Origin: Pseudomonadota bacterium
GTDB lineage: Bacteria; Desulfobacterota; Desulfobulbia; Desulfobulbales; Desulfocapsaceae
Assembly (NCBI GenBank): GCA_018821785.1
Contig: JAHJLI010000245.1
Location: 1-58,837, forward strand
Length of the DNA stretch: 58,837 nucleotides
Direction of reading: 5' to 3'
The notes under the pieces are model-generated. The model did no database searches, was not told the DNA's origin, and saw only the letters and a program-made list of their open reading frames with translations. Positions 8,165 to 15,983 of the stretch are shown in pieces (the first letter of the stretch is position 1; each line of letters begins with the position of its first letter). A program made the position numbers and the translations under genes.

Positions 8165-9793
8165 ATGACCACCAAACGACTTCTGCTGTTCTCACTGCTC
8201 TTGTTCCTGGTTGCCGCCTGTGACCGGGAGCCATCGGAGAGGCCCAAGGCCCAAGACTCCACGCAAAAGTGCGGCGCCGCACCACTGGTCATCCGTCTTG
8301 AAGGGGGCGACTGGGGGTATCCCTCGCCCTTTGCCCATTACCCCAGGGGACCAGGTGGATTTAAAATGGCCCTTATCTTCGACAGCCTGCTGGAACGCGA
8401 CGAGAAAGGGTTAATCCCCTGGCTGGCGGAGGACTACACCATCCAGGAAAATGGCCTGGTCTACCGTTTTAAGATTCGTAAAAATGTCCGCTGGCAGGAC
8501 GGAAAGCCGCTGACTCCGGAGGATGTGGCCTTTTCCTTCAAGTATGCCGATCGCCATGCCGCCACCTGGTCGTATATCCATGAATCGGTGCAGGAGGTGA
8601 GTGCCGATGGCGATACAGTAATGGTACGACTGAAGGAACCTCTGGCCTTGATGCTCGACAGCCTCGGTCGGACGCGGATCATCCCCAAACATATCTGGGA
8701 AAAGGTCGAACGGCCCAAGGAGTTCACCACTCCCGAGGCAACCATCGGCTGCGGCCCCTACCTCCTGACCGAATACAGCAAGGAGCACGGCACCTATCGC
8801 TTTCAGGCCAACAAAGACTATTGGGGACCGAAACCGCGCATCGACAGCATTGAATTCGTCCCGGTCAGCGAACCGATCCTCGCCTATGAAAACGGCGAGC
8901 TGGATATGATCGCGGTCACTCCGGACCTCTTGCCTCGGTTTACCGCCGATCCCGCCAATAAAATCGTCAGAAATCCGGCTTTCTGGGGCTACCGGCTCCT
9001 CCTTAACCAGAAGGATCTCGAACTGTTACGCGACGTCCGGGTACGCAGGGCTCTGGTCTACGCCATCAACCGTTCCGAACTGGTGGAAAAGATTGAACGG
9101 GGAGCTGGGGTGCCCGGCAGTCTCGGCATCCTGCCACCGGATCATATCATGGCTGTGGGGGACATCCGCCAGTATCCCTTTGATCCGGCTGCGGCCAGGA
9201 CACTCCTCGAAGAGGCCGGGTTGCATGCAACCGGCGGCGAAGCTCTCCGCCTCTTGCCAAGCGGTGAAAAGGTATCCATGGAACTTTTATGCAGCGGCCA
9301 GGAGGTGCGGATGGCCGAACTCCTTCGCCAATGGCTGGCTGAGGTCGGCATCGAAATCACCATTCGCAGCGTCGACGGCAAGACCCGGGACGACCGGGTC
9401 CGGCGACAAGCCTACCAGCTGGCTATTATCGGCCATGGCGGCTGGGGCGGTGATGCAGGCTACCTGGTCTCCCATCTCGTGGGTGATGTCTTTACCCAGG
9501 ATGCCTCGCCCTCCGCCTCCGGCACGGCAGGACTTGTGAACCCGGAACTCCTGGGTCTCCTGGTACAGCAAAATGTCGAGGTCGATCCCGAGAAACGACG
9601 GCAATTGATCGGCGAGATACAAAGAAAGGCGGCGGAACTGGTGCCGGAGATTCCTTTGTACTATACCGCAGGTAGAACCATGTACCGCCCGGCCAAATAT
9701 GACGGCTGGATAAATATGTTCGACCACCATTCTCTGCAACACAGCAAGCTGTCGTATCTGGAGCGAACCGGGCCGGCGGCGATCAGGCGCTAA
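8165..9793 (+). CDS. Peptide/nickel-type ABC transporter substrate-binding lipoprotein (family 5)
   Basis: A 542-aa family-5 extracellular solute-binding protein (DppA/OppA/NikA group). It has a lipoprotein signal ending in LVAAC with the lipidated Cys at residue 19. Characteristic segments are LVYRFKIRKNVRWQDGKPLTPEDVAFSFKY (about 97-127) and VRRALVYAINRSELVEKI (about 295-312). Its length is usual for the family. It would capture the ligand in the periplasm and hand it to the two downstream permeases. NikA, DppA and opine-metallophore binders share this fold, so sequence alone does not fix the substrate. Confidence 0.9.
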   Translation: MTTKRLLLFSLLLFLVAACDREPSERPKAQDSTQKCGAAPLVIRLEGGDWGYPSPFAHYPRGPGGFKMALIFDSLLERDEKGLIPWLAEDYTIQENGLVYRFKIRKNVRWQDGKPLTPEDVAFSFKYADRHAATWSYIHESVQEVSADGDTVMVRLKEPLALMLDSLGRTRIIPKHIWEKVERPKEFTTPEATIGCGPYLLTEYSKEHGTYRFQANKDYWGPKPRIDSIEFVPVSEPILAYENGELDMIAVTPDLLPRFTADPANKIVRNPAFWGYRLLLNQKDLELLRDVRVRRALVYAINRSELVEKIERGAGVPGSLGILPPDHIMAVGDIRQYPFDPAAARTLLEEAGLHATGGEALRLLPSGEKVSMELLCSGQEVRMAELLRQWLAEVGIEITIRSVDGKTRDDRVRRQAYQLAIIGHGGWGGDAGYLVSHLVGDVFTQDASPSASGTAGLVNPELLGLLVQQNVEVDPEKRRQLIGEIQRKAAELVPEIPLYYTAGRTMYRPAKYDGWINMFDHHSLQHSKLSYLERTGPAAIRR

Positions 9794-9808
9794 GGTGGCG
9801 ATAAGGCA

Positions 9809-10819
9809 ATGGAAATGAAGGCGACGGAGCAAAACCGCAGGCGATTTTTCGATTATCTGTTCACCCTTTTCATCGTGGTCAGCCTGAATTTCGCCCTGCC
9901 CCGACTGATGCCGGGCGATCCCTTTCTCTACCTGTCCGGTGACCACGGCGAAGAGATCGCCCGCTTCAGCACTGACCAAATCGATGCCTATCGTCACCAG
10001 TACGGCCTCGACAAACCCTGGCCCGCGCAATACGCCGCGTCACTCTTTGCCCTTCTTCGCGGTGATCTCGGCTATTCGATCTACTATAATAAAGAAGTCT
10101 CGACCATCCTGCTGAACCGCTTGCCCTGGACGCTCCTCCTGGTGCTTTCGGCGGTCTTTTTCAGTACGGTAATCGGTTGTCTTCTCGGCAGTCTCAGCGC
10201 CTCGTTTCGCGGCAAAGCCCTCGACCGACTGCTCTATCCCCTGATGATTGCCGTGGCCGAGATCCCCGCTTTTCTTCTCGGCCTGATGCTGCTCTTCTTC
10301 CTTGCCGCAGGTCTTAGGCTCTTCCCCCTGTCCGGGGCAATGACCCACTTTGCAGGTACCGCCGGGTTCTGGCATACATTTGTCGATATCGCCCACCATG
10401 CCTTCCTGCCGGTGCTCACCCTCACCATGGTCCGAACCGGTGCCATGTATCTCCTGGCCCGAAACGCCATGACCACGGTGCTGGCCCGCGACTATGTGCG
10501 TACCGCCCGGGCCAAGGGCCTTTCCACCGCGCGGATCCTTGCCCGTCATAGCCTGCGCAACGCCATGGTGCCCATCGTCACCAGGGTGTTCTTAAGCCTC
10601 GGCGGTCTGGTGGGTGGTGCCATCCTGGTCGAAAACGTCTTCGCCTACCCCGGTCTCGGCCGGTTGATGCGCGAGTCGGTGCTGGTTCATGATTATCCGA
10701 TGATCCAGGGGATCTTTCTCCTGGTGACAGGTGCCGTTCTCTCCGCCAATTTCCTCGCCGATTGTATCTACCGACGTCTCGATCCGCGCATCGGTCTGTC
10801 GACGGAGGTGCAGCCATGA
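9809..10819 (+). CDS. ABC transporter permease, DppB/NikB type
   Basis: A 336-aa inner-membrane permease with an N-terminal helix followed by the conserved LPRLMPGDPF segment of DppB/NikB proteins and about five further helices. The EAA coupling loop lies near residues 230-258 (YVRTARAKGLSTARILARH). Its stop codon overlaps the start of the next permease by 4 nt (ATGA). It should form the membrane channel as a heterodimer with that gene product. Confidence 0.92.
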   Translation: MEMKATEQNRRRFFDYLFTLFIVVSLNFALPRLMPGDPFLYLSGDHGEEIARFSTDQIDAYRHQYGLDKPWPAQYAASLFALLRGDLGYSIYYNKEVSTILLNRLPWTLLLVLSAVFFSTVIGCLLGSLSASFRGKALDRLLYPLMIAVAEIPAFLLGLMLLFFLAAGLRLFPLSGAMTHFAGTAGFWHTFVDIAHHAFLPVLTLTMVRTGAMYLLARNAMTTVLARDYVRTARAKGLSTARILARHSLRNAMVPIVTRVFLSLGGLVGGAILVENVFAYPGLGRLMRESVLVHDYPMIQGIFLLVTGAVLSANFLADCIYRRLDPRIGLSTEVQP

Positions 10820-11691
10820 ATGGACTGGAAATGACATATCCGGCAACTCGCCGTTCTCTTCCCCTTTGGCACATGTTGTCCGGCAGCGGCAAGCTGGCAC
10901 TGCTGATACTGCTGTTGATGGCCGGCGTCGCCCTGGCAGCGCCTCTCCTCTGCCGCCACTCGCATCGCATCGCCTCCGGCCCGGCCCTGGCTGCACCTTC
11001 TCTTGTCCATCCCATGGGCACCGACGAGCTCGGCGTCGATCTTTGGGCGCAAATCGCCTATGGGGCACGCATCAGCCTTCTGGTCGGTGCGGCCACTGCT
11101 CTTCTTGCCGGTGTCGGCGGCGCGGCTGTCGGCATAGTCAGCGGCTACCAGGGCGGACTGGCCGATCGGTTGACTATGCGGTTAATCGACATTCTCCTCG
11201 TTTTGCCGGATCTACCGGTGATGATCGTCCTTGCCGCCTTTTTCGGGCCGAGTGTCACCACCATCATTGTCGTTCTCGCCGCTTTCTCCTGGACCGCCAC
11301 CGCCCGAATCATCCGCAGTCGCGTCCTCATCCTCAAAGAGCGGCGCTATATTAAGGCCGCCGAGCTGTATGGCGCCGGTACCCTCTACCTGCTGCGCCGC
11401 CATTTTCTGCCGGAGATTTTTCCTCTTGCCGCCGTCGGCATGATCCGTCTAGCCGGGCGAGCCATCGTCGCCGAAGCGGGCTTATCTTTTCTTGGCCTCG
11501 GCGACCCGACCTCGCGTTCCTGGGGGTTAATCATGCACCATGCCCTCAGTTTCAAGGGCATCTACTACACCGATTTCTGGAAATGGTGGCTGGTTTTTCC
11601 CTGGCTGGCGCTGACCTTGGTGGTGACTTCTCTTGCCCTGCTCGGCCGGGATCTGGAAAAACTCGCCGACCCACGCATAGGGAGGAGCTGA
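10816..11691 (+). CDS. ABC transporter permease, DppC/NikC type
   Basis: A 291-aa permease. The ATG at 10816 overlaps the stop of the upstream permease (ATGA), which fixes the start better than an upstream in-frame codon. Characteristic DppC/NikC features are HPMGTDELGVDLWAQIAYGARISL (periplasmic entry to the core domain), an EAA loop with RYIKAAELYGAGTLYLLRRH, and a late FLGLGDPTSRSWG segment. The stop overlaps the ATG of the ATPase gene by one base (TGATG). Confidence 0.92.
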   Translation: MNGLEMTYPATRRSLPLWHMLSGSGKLALLILLLMAGVALAAPLLCRHSHRIASGPALAAPSLVHPMGTDELGVDLWAQIAYGARISLLVGAATALLAGVGGAAVGIVSGYQGGLADRLTMRLIDILLVLPDLPVMIVLAAFFGPSVTTIIVVLAAFSWTATARIIRSRVLILKERRYIKAAELYGAGTLYLLRRHFLPEIFPLAAVGMIRLAGRAIVAEAGLSFLGLGDPTSRSWGLIMHHALSFKGIYYTDFWKWWLVFPWLALTLVVTSLALLGRDLEKLADPRIGRS

Positions 11692-13382
11692 TGCTGACCA
11701 TCGAAAATTTTTCCGCAACCTACAGGCAAAACGGCAGGCCGCTGCCGGGGGCCACCAACATCGCCTTTTCCCTTGCCGCCGGAGAAAACCTCGGCATTAT
11801 CGGCGAATCCGGTTGCGGCAAAACCACCCTGGCCCTCGGTATTATGGGACTCTTGCCGGAAGCGACGATTTCCGGCCGGGTGCTCCTGAATGGTCGCGAG
11901 CTTACCACCATGACTGAAAGAGAACTCCGTCGCATACGCTGGCGACAAATCGCCATGGTCTTCCAAAACAGTCTTGAGGTTCTCAACCCGGTGATCACCC
12001 TTGGCGAGCAGCTCACCGAACCACTGACCACCCATCTCGAACTGACGGCCGGAGAGGCGAAAGAACGGGTGACGGAGATGCTCGCCGCAACCGGACTTGA
12101 CCCCAAGTGGATGACCGCCTTTCCGCACCAGATCTCCGGCGGTATGCGGCAAAGGGCATTGATCGCCATGGCCCTGGCCTGCCGACCGGAACTCCTCATC
12201 ATCGACGAACCGACCACCTCCCTTGATCCGGAGAATCGCCGATTGGTCCTTGACCTACTCGAAGATCTGCAAAGCTCCATGGGGTTTGCCATGATCCTCA
12301 TTTCTCACAATCTTCCGGCCATCCGTCTTCTGACCGGACGGCTCCTGACCATGTACGGTGGCCGGATTATCGAGGAAGGCAATACCTCCGAGGTCCTGCG
12401 CCACCCCCTCCATCCCTACACCCGTGGACTCATCAATGCCGCACCGGAATTCTTCCCCTATAAGGATCTGTGGGGTATTCCAGGGGATCCACCGGAGCCG
12501 GGCCTGATCACCGGCTGCGGCTTTACCCCGCGCTGCTGCCAGGCAGGTGCCGCCTGTACCCAGGAACCGCCGGAACTGTCCGAACAGGGCAAGGGTCGAT
12601 GGGTCGCCTGCCATAAAGGCGGTATAGAGACGGTCCTTTCGGCTGAAGGGCTGGTAAAAAATTATTTCCTCGGTAAGGAGAAAATCAAGGCCCTGAAGGG
12701 CGTCGATCTCCATGTCAGGCGTGGTGAAGTCGTCGCCCTGGTCGGCAAGTCGGGGTCGGGGAAATCGACATTTGCCCAGGTTCTCAGCCGAGCTATCGCA
12801 GCCGACAGCGGCATGGTGCGCTTTCTCGGCAAACCGGTGTATACCCGCCAGGCCACCGCCATGATAGGCGGCATACAGTTGGTCTTTCAAGATCCCGGCG
12901 AGGCGGTCAGCCACCGGTTAACCGTCCGCGACGCGGTTCGCGAACCGCTTGATATCATAAGTTTTAAAGGAAAGAACGAACGCGAGCAGAAGATAAAAGA
13001 GGCCTTAACCGCCATGCACCTGCCCACCTCGGAGGCTTTTCTTCGCAGCACCTGTCACGGTTTAAGCGGCGGACAGCGGCAGCGGGTGGCGATCGCCAGG
13101 GCGCTGGTCATGGAACCGACGCTGCTGGTCGCCGACGAGATTACCGCCATGCTCGATCCCTCCACCCAGGCGGTTATTCTCCGCGAGTTAAAAGGTTTGC
13201 AGCATCAGCGCGGTTTTTCCATGCTCTTTATCAGCCATAACCTGCACCTTGCCCGGAAGATAGCCGACCGGGTCTACGTGCTCGACGAGGGCTATATCGT
13301 TGAAGAAGGTGCCGCCTTCGAGGTTTTCGCCGGGCAAATCGATAGCCCCTCCAGGCAGATGGTTGCCATTATCAAAAACTAA
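11691..13382 (+). CDS. Fused double-domain ABC ATPase (DppD-DppF / NikD-NikE type)
   Basis: A 563-aa protein carrying two complete nucleotide-binding domains. Domain 1 (about 1-255) has Walker A GESGCGKTT, signature ISGGMRQR and Walker B LLIIDEPTTSLD. It is followed by the Cys-rich oligopeptide/nickel C-terminal segment (CGFTPRCC, near residue 280). Domain 2 (about 315-560) has Walker A GKSGSGKST, signature LSGGQRQR and Walker B LLVADEITAMLD. The true start is ATG 11691, overlapping the permease stop; an upstream in-frame start lies inside that permease. Fusion of D and F subunits occurs in some Nik/Opp-type systems. It ends 54 nt before the FmdE gene. Confidence 0.93.
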   Translation: MLTIENFSATYRQNGRPLPGATNIAFSLAAGENLGIIGESGCGKTTLALGIMGLLPEATISGRVLLNGRELTTMTERELRRIRWRQIAMVFQNSLEVLNPVITLGEQLTEPLTTHLELTAGEAKERVTEMLAATGLDPKWMTAFPHQISGGMRQRALIAMALACRPELLIIDEPTTSLDPENRRLVLDLLEDLQSSMGFAMILISHNLPAIRLLTGRLLTMYGGRIIEEGNTSEVLRHPLHPYTRGLINAAPEFFPYKDLWGIPGDPPEPGLITGCGFTPRCCQAGAACTQEPPELSEQGKGRWVACHKGGIETVLSAEGLVKNYFLGKEKIKALKGVDLHVRRGEVVALVGKSGSGKSTFAQVLSRAIAADSGMVRFLGKPVYTRQATAMIGGIQLVFQDPGEAVSHRLTVRDAVREPLDIISFKGKNEREQKIKEALTAMHLPTSEAFLRSTCHGLSGGQRQRVAIARALVMEPTLLVADEITAMLDPSTQAVILRELKGLQHQRGFSMLFISHNLHLARKIADRVYVLDEGYIVEEGAAFEVFAGQIDSPSRQMVAIIKN

Positions 13383-13436
13383 ACCAAAACATCTGGCTAA
13401 CGCCGTATTTATTCAACCAACACAGGAGATTTTATC

Positions 13437-14054
13437 ATGTCGGCAGAAAGTATTCTCGCAAGCGATCTTTTCAAAAAATGCCTCGATTTTCATGGCCATC
13501 TCTGCCCCGGACTCTCTTTAGGCTATCAGGCGGCTATGGCCGGTATGGACTGGCTGACCGCATGCCGGGCCGAAGACGAGGAGGTGGTGGCCATCGTCGA
13601 GACCGACGCTTGCGGCTGCGACGCCATCCATGTCGTCACCGGCTGCACCTTCGGTAAGGGCAACTTCGTCTACCGTGACTACGGCAAGACCGCTTTCACC
13701 TTCTTCAGCCGACAGACCGGCAAAGGTGTGCGTATTGCTCGAAAAGCTGAAAAACAGGATGTCATCGACCCGGAACATAGGGCCTTGCTGGCAAAAATCA
13801 AACAGGGCACGGCCACCGATGAGGAACGGGGACAATTTCGGGCAAAACATGAAAAGGCCTCGAAGAGGGTTCTCGACATGCGCCCCGATGAATTGTTCAG
13901 CATCAACGAAATTACTGTACCCATCCCGGAAATGGCCAGGATCGAGCCTTCGATCAATTGCACCCAGTGCGGTGAACCGACCATGAGCAGCAAGCTTGAG
14001 GATAGTGATGGACTGAAGATTTGCCGGGGCTGCCTGGTTTATACGGTTCAATAA
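13437..14054 (+). CDS. FmdE-family metalloprotein
   Basis: A 205-aa FmdE-domain protein (PF02663 type). The core contains HGHLCPGLSLG (residues about 19-29) and DACGCDAIHVVTGCTFGKGN (about 61-80), the conserved Cys/His metal-site region. The C-terminus has CTQC near 180 and CRGC near 197, which would form the treble-clef zinc finger seen in FmdE structures. FmdE is named from formylmethanofuran dehydrogenase clusters, but most bacterial homologues lie outside methanogenesis and their function is unknown. Here it closes an operon for outer- and inner-membrane uptake plus methylation, so handling of the imported metal or ligand is a reasonable inference. An AGGAG site precedes the ATG. Confidence 0.88.
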   Translation: MSAESILASDLFKKCLDFHGHLCPGLSLGYQAAMAGMDWLTACRAEDEEVVAIVETDACGCDAIHVVTGCTFGKGNFVYRDYGKTAFTFFSRQTGKGVRIARKAEKQDVIDPEHRALLAKIKQGTATDEERGQFRAKHEKASKRVLDMRPDELFSINEITVPIPEMARIEPSINCTQCGEPTMSSKLEDSDGLKICRGCLVYTVQ

Positions 14055-14085
14055 ATCATTTCTTTACAAACACACATCAGTGTGC

Positions 14086-14120
14086 AAGGTTGTCTGCTTA
14101 CATCAAGCCGACAACCTTTT
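14086..14120 (+). terminator. Hairpin terminator after the FmdE gene, probably bidirectional
   Basis: AAGGTTGTC (14086-14094) and GACAACCTT (14110-14118) form a perfect 9-bp stem ending in a short T run. It lies 31 nt past the FmdE stop and overlaps the end of the small minus-strand gene, so it may serve both. Confidence 0.55.
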
Positions 14121-14271
14121 CCAGGCGAGCAATTTCCTGAAGAACCTCCTGGCGCTCCTTTTCGTTGAGATTCGCTCGCTGCAGTTTATTCTGCAGGGCA
14201 AGGAGGATCATCTCCGCTCGGTATTCGTTGCATGTGTATTGGCTTGGGGAGTGGTCAGGGTGGTCGTTCAT
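14098..14271 (-). CDS. Small conserved-looking helical protein (57 aa)
   Basis: The minus strand encodes a 57-aa protein starting MNDHPDHSPSQYTCNEYR and continuing with a strongly amphipathic, charged helical segment (ILLALQNKLQRANLNEKER, then EIARLEKVV). The composition and alternation of Leu with Glu, Lys and Arg are typical of a real short helical protein. The plus-strand reading of the same DNA is hydrophobic and Val/Leu-rich in a way that reads as an antisense artefact. Similar short helical hypothetical proteins are, from memory, common in Desulfobacterota. No clear Shine-Dalgarno site is visible. Function unknown. Confidence 0.6.
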   Translation of the reverse strand: MNDHPDHSPSQYTCNEYRAEMILLALQNKLQRANLNEKERQEVLQEIARLEKVVGLM

Positions 14272-14295
14272 ATGTTTGTATAGTAATAAAAATAT

Positions 14296-14940
14296 TCAAG
14301 CAAGATGGATGGCTTTGTCAATGCCGCCGTAGAGAAACCAACAGGAAAAAACCAGCAGGAAGACGGCGCAGCAGCCGATCAGTTTTCGGTACAGGCTGTC
14401 GCTGAAAAAATGTCGGCCCTTGGCGATGCCGAAAGAGATAAAGCAATACCATGCCAGATCAGCGAGGATATGGCCTAAAAAAAAGGCCATTATCCCCATG
14501 ATCCCAAATTTCATCGAGTACATGATATAGCCGAGACCGATCGATGCCCACCAGATCAGCCAATAGGGGTTGGCGGCACTGAGCACGATACCGGTCACCA
14601 CGAGGTTTCTCGACTTCGATCCATCAGGTTGACCCGCAAGACTCAATTGTGGCAGCGAGCGGAGCATGGTCGTTCCCATCCATAGCAGTACTGCCCCTCC
14701 GGTTAAAGAAATCACAATAAAGACATCATCTCGCACCAAAAACGGAGCCAGCCCAGAAAGGAGGGCGATCACCAGGGCCAGTTCAAGCAGGGCATGGCCG
14801 AAAATCATCATCGGCCCGACCAGTGCACCTCGCCGCGAACTTTCACTGACGGTAACAGTGAGCAGTGGGCCAGGCATGAGGGCACCGGAGAGGGCCAGGA
14901 TAAATGAGGTGCAGAAGATGGTAAGAAGAGAGATTTCCAT
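14296..14940 (-). CDS. LysE/RhtB-family amino-acid exporter
   Basis: A 214-aa inner-membrane protein with about six hydrophobic helices. It has the family motif near the N-terminus (ALSGALMPGPLLTVTVSES) and the central NPYWLIWWASIGLGY segment. Its length fits LysE/RhtB exporters, which expel amino acids or related compounds using the proton gradient. It lies between the 57-aa gene and the FTR-like gene on the same strand, with no close coupling. Substrate not predictable. Confidence 0.88.
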   Translation of the reverse strand: MEISLLTIFCTSFILALSGALMPGPLLTVTVSESSRRGALVGPMMIFGHALLELALVIALLSGLAPFLVRDDVFIVISLTGGAVLLWMGTTMLRSLPQLSLAGQPDGSKSRNLVVTGIVLSAANPYWLIWWASIGLGYIMYSMKFGIMGIMAFFLGHILADLAWYCFISFGIAKGRHFFSDSLYRKLIGCCAVFLLVFSCWFLYGGIDKAIHLA

Positions 14941-15020
14941 GGAATAATCTGTCTATGTTCAAGAAGAGTGAGCGAGTATACCGGCAAGCCTGATTTTTCC
15001 CCCAAATGGGTTTGCTGCTG

Positions 15021-15347
15021 TCAGCACTTTTCCTCAGGACGCCGCTCCGGTACGTAGATTTCGGATATCGTACCTTCGTTCCATTGGTTTGAGACATACA
15101 ACGTGCAATAGCAGGCTCCGTATTCTCGCACATCTGCTTCCCTGTAGTCACAGGGGCAGATAATGTCCCGATCGGCCTTGGCATCCTCTTGGGCCAAGCG
15201 GCAGGGGCAGCACATATAGCCGTAACGAGACTTGTTTTTCAGAAGGCTCTCAAGCAGGAACATGGTTTTTTCGGTATCCCGATTAAAAAAGTAACCCTTG
15301 GCTTCATTAATCTTCTGCAATTGTCGGTAAAGGTTTTCTGCATTCAT
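15021..15347 (-). CDS. Ferredoxin-thioredoxin reductase catalytic-subunit-like Fe-S protein
   Basis: A 108-aa protein with the FTR catalytic-chain pattern: YGYMCCPCRLA, then CPCDYREADVREYGACYCTLYV. The paired CPC and CYC motifs supply the four Fe-S ligands and the redox-active disulfide cysteines of that family. I prefer the start at 15347 (MNAENLY) because AGGGG lies ten bases upstream; a longer form would begin at 15368, right against a repeat. No variable (FTRv) subunit or thioredoxin gene is adjacent, so it may act alone or with unlinked partners. Confidence 0.85.
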   Translation of the reverse strand: MNAENLYRQLQKINEAKGYFFNRDTEKTMFLLESLLKNKSRYGYMCCPCRLAQEDAKADRDIICPCDYREADVREYGACYCTLYVSNQWNEGTISEIYVPERRPEEKC

Positions 15348-15370
15348 GGTTTTGAGCCCCTGCTCCATTG

Positions 15371-15438
15371 ATTTAGGAGCCGTTACGAAATAATATGGCC
15401 GTTTTTAACCATTTAGATGTGGCTCCTTATGCCGTTGG
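15371..15438 (-). repeat. 68-bp palindromic intergenic repeat, copy A
   Basis: Read on the minus strand, this 68-bp segment matches copy C (56241-56308) at 56 of 68 positions by hand alignment, without gaps. The shared core is AACGGCATAAGGAGCC at one end and TAACGGCTCCTAAAT at the other. The GGAGCC/GGCTCC arms are inverted repeats, so the element folds into a hairpin. It starts just upstream of the FTR-like gene. Confidence 0.75.
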
Positions 15439-15983
15439 GGGGATTTCATCGGCCACGTTATTTTTTAACAACGGCGTATTTGTAACTCATCAAAATTCAG
15501 TTAATATTAATGCGTCGGATTTGCAAGTTGTTCGTGGTATTTTCAAGGTTAAACATGACCATTTGCCTGGATTCACAACCGGAAGAGAAACTCATGTGTG
15601 TGGGGAATGTAGTGGACAACCGGAACATGCCCTGGATTTTGTGAAGGCACCTTGTTTCTCTTCATCCCCCCCTGTCACTGCTGAAACAAAGTTAAAGATC
15701 GGGTTTGAAAATTGTTGTGAACGAAGGAGATACCGGATAGGGTGAGGCTCAGCTTTGGGCCTGGAAAATGTTTTCCTCATGTGGCCCAAAAATTTTCTTT
15801 TAAAGGCCTTATTATTTGCTGGAAATAATTATAAACATCGCTGAATGTCAGGTGGTTGGTGCCGGAGTGAGCGCTGAAATATTGCTATTACTATCGGATT
15901 AAATATACACGTATGGTGATTGTTTTCCGGCGTTGGTACTCGACCGAGCGGATCACAGTGGAGCCTCAGGTGAAGGAGAAAGC
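15439..15983. other. Intergenic region with a hairpin, no convincing gene
   Basis: This stretch lies between divergent genes. It contains one strong hairpin: TTTGGGCC (15754-15761) pairs with GGCCCAAA (15783-15790), with an inner GGAAAA/TTTTCC pair, followed by a T-rich stretch. An open frame from 15395 to 15745 crosses the repeat and lacks protein-like character. The AT-rich DNA near 15800-15930 probably holds the promoter of the downstream DUF945 gene, but I cannot assign boxes with confidence. Confidence 0.4.

Noticed and set aside
14080-14283. 67-aa plus-strand hydrophobic frame
   Set aside because: The minus strand of the same DNA encodes a better, charged helical protein; the plus frame also runs through a terminator hairpin.
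15395-15745. 116-aa plus-strand frame in the intergenic region
   Set aside because: It runs through a palindromic repeat, has no ribosome-binding site and lacks protein-like composition.
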